A DNA stretch of 64,000 bases from Lentzea guizhouensis (GCF_001701025.1 NZ_CP016793.1:310001-374000); one strand, 5' to 3'; counted from the first letter of the stretch, positions 9,768-18,224 are shown. Made by a program: numbers and translations. Notes: generated by a model not told the origin, from the letters alone.

Positions 9768-10642
9768 CCCTTGATCGCTCCGGTGGTGATCCCACGCAGG
9801 AAGGACTTCTGCAGCGACAGGTACACGACCAGGCTCGGTACCAGCGCCAGCAACGCACCGGCCAGCACGATGCCCGTCCCGACCATGTCGTCGGAGCGGA
9901 GCGCGAGGAGTGCGACCGTGAGCGTGTAATCGGAGGGGTCAGCGGCGACGATCAGGGGAAGCAGGTACTGCTCCCAGATCATGTTGAAGCCGAACACGGC
10001 GATGACGCCGAGCGCCGGCTTGCACAGCGGGAGGATGATCTGCGCGAAGAGGCGCAGCTCCCCCGCACCGTCCACTTTGGCCGCTTCCTCCAGCTCCGCG
10101 GGGATCTCCTTCATGAACTCCGTCATGACGAAGATGGAGAAACCCCACGCCCCCAACGGGAGGATGACGCCCAGCAGGGTGCCCTTCAGACTCACGTGCA
10201 CCAGCGGCAGGTCTCCGATCACCAGCGACAGCGGGATCGCGATGACCTCCTCCGGCAACATCATCGTGGCGAGGATGACCAGCAGCGCGACGGCCTGGCC
10301 GCGGAACTTCTTGCGCGCCAGCGCGTACGCGGCGAACACGCTCACCGAGAGCTGCAGCAGCAGCGCACCACCGGCGATGACCAGGGAGTTCATCAGGTAG
10401 TGCCAGATCTTGTTCTCCGTCGCCACCTGGAAGTTCAGCAGCGACGGGTTCGTCGGGATGATCGACAGCTTGGTCGGGTCGGGGTTGTGCTCGAACGCAC
10501 CCGAGAAGATGACCAGCAGCGGCCCGCAGAAAAGGATTACAGCGAGGGCGCTGAGAACGAACCTGATGCCCTTGGACGTCCACGCGTCCGGACGGGTGGA
10601 CCAGCCGATGGCGCTGTCGAAGCGGCTGGAGTTGATGCTCAT
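9764..10642 (-). CDS. Sugar ABC transporter permease (MalG-like)
   Basis: The 292-residue inner-membrane permease of the CUT1 carbohydrate family has about six membrane segments. The EAA loop contacting the ATPase is visible as EEAAKVDGAGELRLFAQIIL. It starts at ATG 10642, overlapping the upstream permease by 4 bp. With the partner permease and binding protein it should import a hexuronate, aldarate or oligo-uronide. No ATPase gene is present, so a shared MsiK-type ATPase is expected. Confidence 0.9.
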   Translation of the reverse strand: MSINSSRFDSAIGWSTRPDAWTSKGIRFVLSALAVILFCGPLLVIFSGAFEHNPDPTKLSIIPTNPSLLNFQVATENKIWHYLMNSLVIAGGALLLQLSVSVFAAYALARKKFRGQAVALLVILATMMLPEEVIAIPLSLVIGDLPLVHVSLKGTLLGVILPLGAWGFSIFVMTEFMKEIPAELEEAAKVDGAGELRLFAQIILPLCKPALGVIAVFGFNMIWEQYLLPLIVAADPSDYTLTVALLALRSDDMVGTGIVLAGALLALVPSLVVYLSLQKSFLRGITTGAIKG

Positions 10643-11625
10643 CGCGCCTCCCTCCGTCGCCGGTACCACTGCACGGACACCGTCAACACCAGTGTGACAA
10701 GGAACAGCAACACCGAACCAGCGGAGGCGAGACCGGCTTCCGACTGTTCGAACGCGGTGGTGTAGACGCGGGTCATCCAGACGTCGGTCGAGCCGGCCGG
10801 ACCACCGCCGGTCAGCACGTAGACCTCGGTGAACACGCGCAGGCCGCGAATTGCCGCCAGGGTCAGCAGGATCGTGATCACCGGCCGCAACGCGGGCAGC
10901 GTCACGCTCCGGATCCGCTGCCAGGTCGAGGCGCCGTCGATCGCGGCGGCCTCGTACTGCTGGCGGTCGATGCCGGCCAGACCGGCGAGGATCAGCACCA
11001 TGTCGTACGGCGCGTGCTTCCAGATGCCGACGAACATGACCGACACCAGCGAGGTGTCGGTGTCGTGGATGTACTCCCACGGCCCGAGGCCCACCCACGA
11101 GATGAGCTCGTTGAGGAAGCCTTCCGGCGCCGGGTAGAAGAAGAGCCGCCAGATCTCACCGATGACCGCCGTCGCGGCGACCACCGGGAGGAACACCGCG
11201 GACCGCACGAACCACAGCGACTTCGTGTGGCCTTCCAGCAGCAACGCCAGCAGGAAGCCGATGACCATGGCGCCGATCGTCTGACCGCCGGCCAGCACGA
11301 TGGTGTGCCAGCTGGCGGTCAGGAACTTCTCGTCCTGCAGGATCGTCGCGTAGTTCTCGAAGCCGACGTAGATGTCACCGAGGAACGGCCGGACCTCGAA
11401 GAGCGAGAGCCGGATGCCTTCCGCCATCGGGATGAACTTGAAGACCAGGAAGATCAGCGCGGCGGGGAGCAGGAAGAGCCACGGGACCCAGGCCGGTCCC
11501 TTCGAGGTGGCTCCCGTGAGGCGACGCCGGCGGCGCCGCCTCACGGGGTGGGTTTCGACGGCACCGCCGCCACTAGCCGTCGAGCCCACGTCTCGGGTGT
11601 CGCTGACCGGTCGAACTGCGGTCAC
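10639..11625 (-). CDS. Sugar ABC transporter permease (MalF-like)
   Basis: This 328-residue permease has an Arg-rich cytoplasmic N terminus (RRRRRRRLTG) before the first membrane helix (WVPWLFLLPAALIFLVFKF). The EAA loop reads EAAAIDGASTWQRIRSVTLP. GTG 11625 is chosen because it overlaps the binding-protein stop as GTGA, the pattern used at most junctions of this operon. Confidence 0.9.
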   Translation of the reverse strand: MTAVRPVSDTRDVGSTASGGGAVETHPVRRRRRRRLTGATSKGPAWVPWLFLLPAALIFLVFKFIPMAEGIRLSLFEVRPFLGDIYVGFENYATILQDEKFLTASWHTIVLAGGQTIGAMVIGFLLALLLEGHTKSLWFVRSAVFLPVVAATAVIGEIWRLFFYPAPEGFLNELISWVGLGPWEYIHDTDTSLVSVMFVGIWKHAPYDMVLILAGLAGIDRQQYEAAAIDGASTWQRIRSVTLPALRPVITILLTLAAIRGLRVFTEVYVLTGGGPAGSTDVWMTRVYTTAFEQSEAGLASAGSVLLFLVTLVLTVSVQWYRRRREAR

Positions 11626-12938
11626 TGCGACGCCTTCTGGTTGTCGAGCTCCTTCTTCAGCGCCTCCGCGAGCGTCTTCAGCTCGGCCGAGGAGTCGGCG
11701 GGGCACTTGGCGAAGATGGAGTTCAGGGTCTCCGAGGTCTTCTGCCGGAACGGCGCGAAGTTCGGAACGCTGGGGAAGGGCCGCGCCTCGCTGGAGTACA
11801 CGCCCGCCACGGTCGCCCAGCGCGGGTCGTCGTACGTCGCGTTGACGTCGACGTTCTTGTTGACGGGCAGGCGGACCACCGGCTGCGGGTCGCCCTTCAT
11901 GCCGGCTTGCTGCGCCTCGGCCGTGATCAGGTACTCGGCGAGCTTGCGCTGGTCGGCGGTCTTCGCGGAGCCGGCCATCTGGTAGATGTTCTCGCCCTCA
12001 CCGAGCACGGTGGCACCGGCCGGGCCGCGCGGCGAGGCGACGACCTCGTACTTGTCCTTGCCGACCGACTTGTCGAAGCGGCCGATCATGTACGGGCCGG
12101 TCAGGTAGATACCGCTCTTGCCGGACTCGAACAGCGGGTGCGCGTCGTTCGTTCCCAGCGTCAGCGAGCCGGGCTGCATGACCTTGTCCTCGCAGAAGAG
12201 CTTGCGCAGCCGTTCGACCGCCTTGGTCGACTCCGGGGAGTCGATGCCGACGGCGAACTTGCCGTCACCCTCGTCCTCGAGGATGTCGCCGCCGCCCTGC
12301 CAGATGTAGCTGGAGGCCCACCACGCGAGGTAGCCGCGGTCGGTGGTGCCGGGCACGAGCATGCCGTAGGTGTCGTTCTGCCCGTTGCCGTCGGGGTCGT
12401 TGCGGGTGAAGGCCTTCGCGAGGTCGTCGAGCTCCTCCCACGTGGTGGGGATCGGCTTGCCGAGCTTCTCGCGCCAGTCCTTGCGGATCAGCGTGACCAT
12501 CGCCTGGGTGGAGAAGGGGATGGCGTAGAACTTGCCGTCAGCGCCCTTGCCGTTGTTCCACGCGCGGTCGACGACGTCCGCGCCGCCGGCGACGTCCTCC
12601 CGCTTGACCTCGGTCGTCCAGCCCTGCTTGACGAAGTTGCCGAGCGAGCCGGTGTCGGTGACGACGACGTCGGGGAGGTCCTTGGAGGCGGCGCGCTGCT
12701 GCACCTGCTTGTCGAAGTCGTTGAAGATCGGCTTGTAGTCGACCTGCACACCGGTCTTCTCGGTGAACGACTTGAAGATCTTCTCGTAGACCTTCGCGGT
12801 CGCCTCGGTCGAGCGGGTCCACACCTCGAGGGGCTTGTTCGGGTCCTTGTTCGACGCGGCGGGCGTAGAGCTGCCACAACCAGCTAGCAACGCGGCCACG
12901 CTCAGTGTCGCGATCGTTGTGGCTGTTCTACGGCGCAT
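11622..12938 (-). CDS. Sugar ABC transporter substrate-binding lipoprotein
   Basis: The 438-residue extracytoplasmic solute-binding protein of family 1 has a signal peptide and lipobox LLAGCGSS, then PLEVWTRSTEATAKVYEKIF typical of the first lobe. ATG 12938 is chosen because it starts a standard lipoprotein signal sequence and GAAGGG precedes it. It is the first gene of the leftward operon binding protein-permease-permease-kdgD-gudD-unknown, with a sigma-70-like promoter at 12999-13028 and candidate operators in its leader. Confidence 0.92.
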   Translation of the reverse strand: MRRRTATTIATLSVAALLAGCGSSTPAASNKDPNKPLEVWTRSTEATAKVYEKIFKSFTEKTGVQVDYKPIFNDFDKQVQQRAASKDLPDVVVTDTGSLGNFVKQGWTTEVKREDVAGGADVVDRAWNNGKGADGKFYAIPFSTQAMVTLIRKDWREKLGKPIPTTWEELDDLAKAFTRNDPDGNGQNDTYGMLVPGTTDRGYLAWWASSYIWQGGGDILEDEGDGKFAVGIDSPESTKAVERLRKLFCEDKVMQPGSLTLGTNDAHPLFESGKSGIYLTGPYMIGRFDKSVGKDKYEVVASPRGPAGATVLGEGENIYQMAGSAKTADQRKLAEYLITAEAQQAGMKGDPQPVVRLPVNKNVDVNATYDDPRWATVAGVYSSEARPFPSVPNFAPFRQKTSETLNSIFAKCPADSSAELKTLAEALKKELDNQKASQ

Positions 12939-12954
12939 CGATGGGCCCTTCGCT

Positions 12955-12989
12955 TTCACGTATGTGAACCGGGGTCGTACTTGTGAACC
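12955..12989. promoter_or_regulatory. Candidate IclR operators in the importer leader
   Basis: A perfect inverted repeat TTCAC-GTAT-GTGAA (12955-12968) is followed 20 bp on by a second TGTGAAC half site (12983-12989). They lie downstream of the -10 box for the leftward operon, a position suited to repression. The divergent IclR gene begins at 13062. Confidence 0.55.
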
Positions 12990-12998
12990 TGCTGCAGG

Positions 12999-13028
12999 AC
13001 TGTAAGAATCAGCACAGCAACGTGTCAA
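12999..13028 (-). promoter_or_regulatory. Promoter of the aldarate uptake operon
   Basis: Read leftward: -35 TTGACA (13023-13028), 18-bp spacer, -10 TACAGT (12999-13004). The -35 is a perfect consensus and the -10 fits TAnnnT. The start of transcription would be near 12992, placing the TGTGAAC sites in the early transcribed region. Confidence 0.65.
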
Positions 13029-13061
13029 GGGCAAGTTGCTTTCCTGTTTCGAGGAGGCCAG

Positions 13062-13850
13062 GTGGCGTCGCCGATCGACAAGGGCACAGCACGTCCGGGC
13101 GCGGTGAAGTCCGCTGACCGCACGGTTGAGCTGCTCGAAGTGCTCTCCGCGTCGGATCGCAGGCTGACGCTCACCGAGCTGCACCGCGAGCTCAGCTACC
13201 CCAAGTCCAGCCTCTACATGCTGCTGCAGACGCTCGTGGCGCGCGGCTGGGTGGAGGTCGACTCGGACCGGGGCACGTACGGCATCGGCGTTCGCGCGCT
13301 GCTCGTCGGTACGTCGTACCTGGACCACGACCCCGTCGTGCGGGCCGCCATCCGGGTGATGGAGCAGGTGCGGCAGGACATCAACGAGACGGTGCACCTC
13401 GCCCGGTTGGACGGCGCGGACGTCGTCTACCTGGCGAGCCGGGAGTCGGAGCACCACCTGCGGGTGGTCTCGCGCGTCGGCCGCCGGCTGCCCGCGCACT
13501 CCACGTCGCTGGGCAAGGCCGTGCTGTCCACGCGGACGCCGGAGGAGGTCGACCTGATCCTCCCCGACGAGCTGGCGCCGTTGACGCAGAACACCGTGAC
13601 CGACCGGGCGGCGTTGCACGAGCAGCTCGCCGGGTTCCGCAACGTCGGCTACGCCCACGAGCGCGAGGAGAACACGCCCGGCCTGGGCTGTTTCGCCGTC
13701 GCCCTGCCCTACCGCAACCCGGTGCTGGACGCGATGAGCTGCTCGGTGCCGCTGGGCCGACTGGACCCCGAGCACGAGCGGCAGGTCATCTCCGCGCTGC
13801 TGGACGCGGCCAGGACGATCACCGAGCTGCTCCGCCAGTTCGGCCGCTGA
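13062..13850 (+). CDS. IclR-family regulator of the uronate/aldarate genes
   Basis: The 262-residue regulator has an N-terminal winged helix (ADRTVELLEVL, LTLTELHRELSYPKSSLYML) and a C-terminal effector domain (HSTSLGKAVLS, FRNVGYAHEREENTPGLGCFA) typical of IclR. The GTG start is preceded by GAGGAGG. It is divergent from the importer operon and 41 bp upstream of udh. It probably responds to an aldarate or pathway keto-acid; the ligand is unknown. Confidence 0.9.
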   Translation: MASPIDKGTARPGAVKSADRTVELLEVLSASDRRLTLTELHRELSYPKSSLYMLLQTLVARGWVEVDSDRGTYGIGVRALLVGTSYLDHDPVVRAAIRVMEQVRQDINETVHLARLDGADVVYLASRESEHHLRVVSRVGRRLPAHSTSLGKAVLSTRTPEEVDLILPDELAPLTQNTVTDRAALHEQLAGFRNVGYAHEREENTPGLGCFAVALPYRNPVLDAMSCSVPLGRLDPEHERQVISALLDAARTITELLRQFGR

Positions 13851-13891
13851 GGTTCCACGATTCGCATGCACAAGACGGAGGGGTCCTACCC

Positions 13892-14719
13892 GTGACCGCA
13901 CGCATCCTGATCACCGGCGCCGCCGGCGTGGTGGGCACGCTCATGCGTCCACGCCTCGCCGCGGACGGCCGTGTCCTGCGGCTGCTGGACATCGCCGAGC
14001 TGCCCGCCCCGGAGGACGGCGAGAACGTCGAGCTCGTCCAGGCGTCGGTGACCGACATGGCCGCGATGGAGGCGGCGATGCGGGACGTGGACGCCGTGAT
14101 CCACCTCGGCGGGCACAGCCTGGAGGAGTCGTGGGAGAAGATCCTGCGGGTCAACATCGACGGCACGCACACGGTCCTGGAAGCCGCGCGGCGTTCCGGC
14201 GTGCGGCGCGTGGTCCTCGCGAGCTCCAACCACGCGGTGGGCTACGTCGAGCGCGCCGACGGTGAGGCCGGCGACTACCTGTTCCCCCGCCCGGACACCT
14301 ACTACGGCGTGTCGAAGGTGGCGTTGGAGGCGCTGGGGTCGCTGTACGCCGACCGCTACGGTCTGGACGTGATCGCGTTGCGGATCGGTTCGTGCTTCCC
14401 GAAGCCGCGCGACGTGCGGATGCTGTCGACGTGGATGTCGCCGGACGACGGTGCTCGCCTGTTCGAGGCCGCGCTGTCCGTCGCCTCGCCCGGTTTCCGG
14501 ATCGTGTGGGGCGTCTCGAACAACACCCGCGGCTGGTTCTCGCTCGACGAGGCCCGCGCGCTGGGCTACGAACCGCAGGACGACTCCGAGGTGTTCGCCG
14601 CCGAGGTGCTGGCGGAGCACGGCGGTGAGCTCGACCCGTCGTCGTATGCGGGCAAGTACGTGGGCGGGGCCTGGTGCGGCCCCGACTTCGACACGGCAGT
14701 CAAGGAGGCAGGGCGTTGA
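13892..14719 (+). CDS. udh: Uronate dehydrogenase (NAD-dependent)
   Basis: This short-chain/extended epimerase-like oxidoreductase has 275 residues. It shows the NAD motif ITGAAGVVGTLMR, a Ser in VVLASSNHAVGY, and the catalytic YxxxK in TYYGVSKVALEA. Family members of this length oxidise glucuronate or galacturonate to the aldaro-lactone. The adjacent glucarate pathway supports that role over a sugar epimerase. Confidence 0.85.
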   Translation: MTARILITGAAGVVGTLMRPRLAADGRVLRLLDIAELPAPEDGENVELVQASVTDMAAMEAAMRDVDAVIHLGGHSLEESWEKILRVNIDGTHTVLEAARRSGVRRVVLASSNHAVGYVERADGEAGDYLFPRPDTYYGVSKVALEALGSLYADRYGLDVIALRIGSCFPKPRDVRMLSTWMSPDDGARLFEAALSVASPGFRIVWGVSNNTRGWFSLDEARALGYEPQDDSEVFAAEVLAEHGGELDPSSYAGKYVGGAWCGPDFDTAVKEAGR

Positions 14720-16218
14720 GCCACGTCGTTCAGGGATACAACCCGCGCACCGGTGAGCCGTTCGGCGATCCGGTCGCCAAGACCCCCGACAGCGAGGTGG
14801 ACCGGATCGCCTCCGCCGCCGCGGTGGCGTTCACCGCGTGGTCGGCCGTGCCCGCCGCGGACCGCGCGGTGGTGCTGGAGAAGGTCGCGGACGCGCTGGA
14901 CGGCGAGTCGGACCTGCTGGTGTCGACCGCGGACAGCGAGACGGCGCTCGGGGTGCCGCGGCTGACGACCGAGCTCAAGCGCACGACGAACCAGCTGCGG
15001 CTGTTCGCCGAGGTGCTGCGCGAGGGGTCCTACGTCGAGGCCACCTTGGACTCCGCGAACCCGGACATCATCCCGCCGCGGCCGGTGCTGCGGCGCATCT
15101 TGCGTCCACTCGGGACGGTCGCGGTGTTCTCGGCGTCGAACTTCCCGTTCGCGTTCTCGGTGGCCGGTGGTGACACGGCTTCGGCGCTGGCGTCCGGTTG
15201 TTCCGTTGTGGTGAAGGCACATTCGGCGCACCCGTCGACGTCGCGCGAGACCGCGCGCGTGGTGGTGGACGCGTTGCGCGAGGCCGGTGCGCCGGAGGGC
15301 GTGTTCGGGATCGTCTACGGCACCGAGTCCGGTGTCGCGCTGGTGCGGCACCCGGTCGTGCGCGCGGTCGGGTTCACCGGGTCGACCGGTGGCGGGCGGG
15401 CGTTGTTCGACCTGGCGCAGGGACGGCCGGACCCCATCCCGTTCTACGGCGAGCTGGGCAGCGTGAACCCGACGGTGATCCTGCCGGGTGCGGCGACGGC
15501 CGACATCGCGGCCGGGTTCGCGCAGTCGCTGACGATGGGCGTGGGGCAGTTCTGCACCAACCCCGGTCTGGTGTTCGCGCCGGCGGACCTCGTGCCCGCA
15601 CTGGGCGAGGCGGTCGCGGCGACCGCGGGTGGCGCGATGCTCAACGAGCGGATGTGCGACTCCTACACGGCTTCGACGGACGCGCTGGCGGCGTCGGACC
15701 TGGTGACCGTCGTGTCCACGGGGACGAAGCCGGACGAGGCGTGGGCGGTGTCGCCGCGGCTGTTCAGCGTGCCGGTCTCGGTGTTCGAGGAGAACCTGGA
15801 GAAGCTGACCGAGGAGCACTTCGGCCCGGCCGCTCTGGTCGTGACGTACTCGTCGCCGGCCGAGCTGCACTCGGTGCTGGCGAAGCTGCCCGGCACGTTG
15901 ACCGGCACCGTGCACGCGGCCGAGTCGGACCACGCGGAGGCGGCGGAAATCGCGGAGGTCCTGCGGCGCGTGGCCGGCCGGATCATCTTCAACGCCTGGC
16001 CGACGGGTGTCGCGGTGGCGTGGGGCCAGCACCACGGTGGTCCGTGGCCCGCGACGACGAACCCGCTGCACACGTCGGTGGGCGCCACGTCGATCCGCCG
16101 CTGGATCGCGCCGGTGACGTACCAGTCGTGGCCGGACGCGTTGCTGCCGGCGGAGCTGCAGGACGCGAACCCGCTGGGGATCCCGCGCCGGGTGGACGGT
16201 GTGCTCGGCGTGCACTGA
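14716..16218 (+). CDS. Alpha-ketoglutarate semialdehyde dehydrogenase (aldehyde dehydrogenase family)
   Basis: The 500-residue aldehyde dehydrogenase shows the general base Glu in PFYGELGSVNP, the catalytic Cys in MGVGQFCTNPGL, and the cofactor loop GFTGSTGGGRALF. It resembles the NADP-type KGSADH group. TTG 14716 overlaps the udh stop as TTGA, giving MSHVVQGYNPRTG, the family's usual N terminus. It would make 2-oxoglutarate from the KdgD product. A terminator with a T run follows at 16234. Confidence 0.9.
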   Translation: MSHVVQGYNPRTGEPFGDPVAKTPDSEVDRIASAAAVAFTAWSAVPAADRAVVLEKVADALDGESDLLVSTADSETALGVPRLTTELKRTTNQLRLFAEVLREGSYVEATLDSANPDIIPPRPVLRRILRPLGTVAVFSASNFPFAFSVAGGDTASALASGCSVVVKAHSAHPSTSRETARVVVDALREAGAPEGVFGIVYGTESGVALVRHPVVRAVGFTGSTGGGRALFDLAQGRPDPIPFYGELGSVNPTVILPGAATADIAAGFAQSLTMGVGQFCTNPGLVFAPADLVPALGEAVAATAGGAMLNERMCDSYTASTDALAASDLVTVVSTGTKPDEAWAVSPRLFSVPVSVFEENLEKLTEEHFGPAALVVTYSSPAELHSVLAKLPGTLTGTVHAAESDHAEAAEIAEVLRRVAGRIIFNAWPTGVAVAWGQHHGGPWPATTNPLHTSVGATSIRRWIAPVTYQSWPDALLPAELQDANPLGIPRRVDGVLGVH

Positions 16219-16233
16219 GCTGGTTTCCGGTCA

Positions 16234-16264
16234 ACGGGGCTGCCGACGTCGGCGGCCCCGTTTT
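16234..16264 (+). terminator. Rho-independent terminator after the aldehyde dehydrogenase
   Basis: Arms 16234-16247 and 16248-16261 (14 positions with one U-G pair, innermost bases forming the turn) are followed by TTTT at 16261-16264. It lies 15 bp after the stop. It separates the uronate locus from the MerR gene. Confidence 0.8.
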
Positions 16265-16270
16265 CCGTGC

Positions 16271-16302
16271 TTGACCTTGGAGTGCGGTCACAGGTTTAGC
16301 GT
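16271..16302 (+). promoter_or_regulatory. MerR-type promoter with elongated spacer
   Basis: TTGACC (16271-16276) and TTAGCG or TAGCGT (16296-16302) are separated by 19-20 bp, the long spacer typical of MerR-controlled promoters. A dyad ACCT...AGGT (16274-16295) and TGACC...GGTCA lie inside the spacer. The predicted start of transcription falls at about 16309, the A of the merR ATG, so the mRNA may be leaderless and the gene autoregulated. Confidence 0.6.
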
Positions 16303-16308
16303 GGCGGT

Positions 16309-16680
16309 ATGAGAGTCGCCGAGCTCGCACGCCACGTCGGGGTCGCACCGGACACGGTGCGGTACTACGAGCGCGCGGGGCTGCTCGCGCCGCCGCCGCG
16401 GACGTCGTCGGGCTACCGGCAGTACCCGGAGGCGGCGGCCGAGCGGATCCGGTTCATCCGCGACTGCCGGCGCCTCGGGCTGACGTTGCGGGAGATCGCC
16501 TCGCTGCTGGCGGTGCGCGACACCGGCGAGTGCCCGTGCGAACCGGCGTCGGAGCTGCTGCACCGGCATATCGCGGACATCGACGCCGAGATGGCCCGGC
16601 TCGCGCGGCTCAGGTCCGAGCTCGAGGAGATGGTCGAGAGCACCGACTGTCCCCCGTGGTGCCCACCGGAGGGGAGGTGA
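16309..16680 (+). CDS. MerR-family metal-responsive regulator
   Basis: The 123-residue regulator has the MerR winged helix (VAELARHVGVAPDTVRYYER, GYRQY), a dimerisation helix, and cysteines at 53, 75, 77, 114 and 118. The pairs CPC (75-77) and CPPWC (114-118) sit where ZntR/CadR-type sensors bind metal, so a soft or borderline metal (Zn, Cd, Pb, Hg, Cu) is likely. No transporter gene adjoins it. Its stop overlaps the ATG of a six-cysteine micropeptide (TGATG), apparently its only co-transcribed partner. Confidence 0.85.
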   Translation: MRVAELARHVGVAPDTVRYYERAGLLAPPPRTSSGYRQYPEAAAERIRFIRDCRRLGLTLREIASLLAVRDTGECPCEPASELLHRHIADIDAEMARLARLRSELEEMVESTDCPPWCPPEGR

Positions 16681-16724
16681 TGGAAGTGGAGGACGACTGC
16701 TGCACGTGCTGTGAGTGCTGCTGA
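16680..16724 (+). CDS. 14-residue cysteine-rich micropeptide, putative metal chelator
   Basis: ATG 16680 overlaps the merR stop by one base and is preceded by GGGAGG (16671-16676). It encodes MEVEDDCCTCCECC, with cysteines at 7, 8, 10, 11, 13 and 14 and an acidic N terminus. The CC-x-CC-x-CC pattern resembles the clusters of metallothioneins and phytochelatin-like ligands. Translational coupling to a metal-type MerR supports a role as metal buffer or chaperone. No homolog is known to me, so function is inference from composition and context. It could instead be substrate or cofactor for the radical SAM enzyme downstream. Confidence 0.6.
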   Translation: MEVEDDCCTCCECC

Positions 16725-16900
16725 TTGAACTGACGCGTTCTATTAGCGGCTTATGCGTTTCGGCGTGGCGCCCGCCGAATCTTCTGGGAAGATGTCAACA
16801 CCCCAACATCAATCCCTGAATTTATCAATTGAGACAGCTCCACTGCCGACTTGCCGGGGCAAGATGGGTTATGGACCGGCAACGTCCAGGGGAGCGGGAC

Positions 16901-17683
16901 ATGACCGACCTGCGATTCGCATGGCTCGAGATCACCGGCAAATGCCAGTTGAGCTGCACACACTGCTACGCGGAGTCCGGACCGCGCGGGGGCACCGGTG
17001 CGATGACGGCTCGCGATTGGTTCCGCGTCATCTCGCACGTCGCCGAACTCGGTGCGCACCGAGTTCAGTTCATCGGCGGAGAACCCACATTGCACCCCGA
17101 TTTGGCGCGGTTCGTGGACCACTCACTCGCCGCGGGACTCGAAGTCGAGGTGTTCAGCAATCTCGTGCACATCGCGCCCGCCCTGTGGGAGACGTTCACC
17201 CGCCCCGGCGTCCGCCTCGCCACGAGCTACTACTCGGCCCACGACGCCGTCACCCGCCGCCCCGGCAGCCACGCCCGCACCACCGCGAACATCACCAAGG
17301 CCCTCGACCGCGCCATCCCGCTGCGGGTGGGCGTGATCGACGTGGGCTCCGGCTCGTCCGACGCCCTGGTCGAGCTCGACGCCCTCGGCGTGCGCGACGT
17401 CGGCGTCGACACCGTCCGCGCGGTCGGCCGCGGCACTGCTCTGTCGTCTCCCGGCCCTGACCAGCTCTGCGGCCGCTGCGGTCACGGCGCCGTCGCCGTC
17501 TCCACGTCGGGCGACGTGTGGCCGTGCGTCTTCGCTCGCTGGATGGCGCTGGGCAACATATTGGACATGGATCTTGCCGACGTGCTGCTCAACGCGGCTC
17601 CGGTAGCTCCCGTCACCGCCGGCCCGTCGTGCTGGCCCCAGGGCGGCGGCTCCTGCGCCCCTAACGAACCGCCCCGCCCCTGA
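16901..17683 (+). CDS. Radical SAM protein with SPASM-like cysteine region
   Basis: The 260-residue protein has C15-x3-C19-x2-C22 (KCQLSCTHC), which binds the radical SAM iron-sulfur cluster, and the GGEPTLHP motif. The C-terminal [12 protein letters not shown]...WPC cysteines suit a shortened SPASM/twitch auxiliary cluster, and the tail [12 protein letters not shown] adds two more. ATG 16901 with AGGGGAG upstream is preferred. Such enzymes often modify peptides, but no clear precursor lies directly upstream. The 176-bp gap 16725-16900 is AT-richer than its surroundings and probably holds the promoter. The 3' end overlaps the convergent kinase gene by 23 bp. Confidence 0.82.
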   Translation: MTDLRFAWLEITGKCQLSCTHCYAESGPRGGTGAMTARDWFRVISHVAELGAHRVQFIGGEPTLHPDLARFVDHSLAAGLEVEVFSNLVHIAPALWETFTRPGVRLATSYYSAHDAVTRRPGSHARTTANITKALDRAIPLRVGVIDVGSGSSDALVELDALGVRDVGVDTVRAVGRGTALSSPGPDQLCGRCGHGAVAVSTSGDVWPCVFARWMALGNILDMDLADVLLNAAPVAPVTAGPSCWPQGGGSCAPNEPPRP

Positions 17684-18224
17684 CCACTCCTCTGCTGGTC
17701 AGAAAGCTCGCAATCGCTTTCGCGCACTCCATCGACTCGGTGTTCGTGGTGTCGACCTCGACGTCATAGGTCATGTCACGGTGCACGAGATAGGCCTGCG
17801 CCTCCGCCATCCCGGACACCCGATCCCCTCGCGCGAGCTCCCGCCCAGCCGCGACGACGGCGTCACACCGCACCCCGACCCACACCACGTCGACCCCGTC
17901 CAGCGCCTTCTCCCACCGCGCCCGCGACTCGACCCCGCCGAGGAACACCTCGTCCACGATCACCCGAGCCCCAGCCCGCGCCATCGCCGCCACCCCGCCG
18001 ATCCACGCGTCCTCGAGCTCGCGGAACTCCCCGCCGACCGTCACCTCACCGTCGTCGGCGAACCCGATCCCCTCGTCCCCGAGCCGCAACCGGGCAGGCA
18101 TCGCGTCGATCAACGTGTCCACCCCGAGCGTCAGCCACGGCTCCGGGAACACCGCCTGCAGACACCGCGCGATCCCGGACTTGCCGGAGCTCGACCCACC
18201 GTTCAGCACGATCACCTGAGCCAC
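17661..18224 (-). CDS. Chloramphenicol phosphotransferase-like P-loop kinase
   Basis: The 187-residue protein has Walker [12 protein letters not shown] at the N terminus, followed by [10 protein letters not shown]. This corresponds to the Asp-containing substrate region of chloramphenicol 3-O-phosphotransferase (CPT, about 178 residues). The start at GTG 18224 places the P-loop about nine residues in, as in CPT; upstream codons look non-coding. It may phosphorylate a small hydroxylated molecule, and drug resistance cannot be assumed. Confidence 0.75.
   Translation of the reverse strand: MAQVIVLNGGSSSGKSGIARCLQAVFPEPWLTLGVDTLIDAMPARLRLGDEGIGFADDGEVTVGGEFRELEDAWIGGVAAMARAGARVIVDEVFLGGVESRARWEKALDGVDVVWVGVRCDAVVAAGRELARGDRVSGMAEAQAYLVHRDMTYDVEVDTTNTESMECAKAIASFLTSRGVVRGGAVR

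Noticed and set aside
8839..9858. Upstream extension of gudD giving a 759-residue protein
   Set aside because: The extension is a shifted frame over kdgD; GTG 8838 has an AAGGGAG site.
12939..13901. Upstream extension of the sugar-binding protein
   Set aside because: It would bury the lipoprotein signal sequence and run antisense through the IclR gene.
16753..16900. A possible precursor peptide directly upstream of the radical SAM gene
   Set aside because: The frame from 16753 or 16793 has no stop before the enzyme gene and continues as GC-rich noise, so no discrete precursor is defined.
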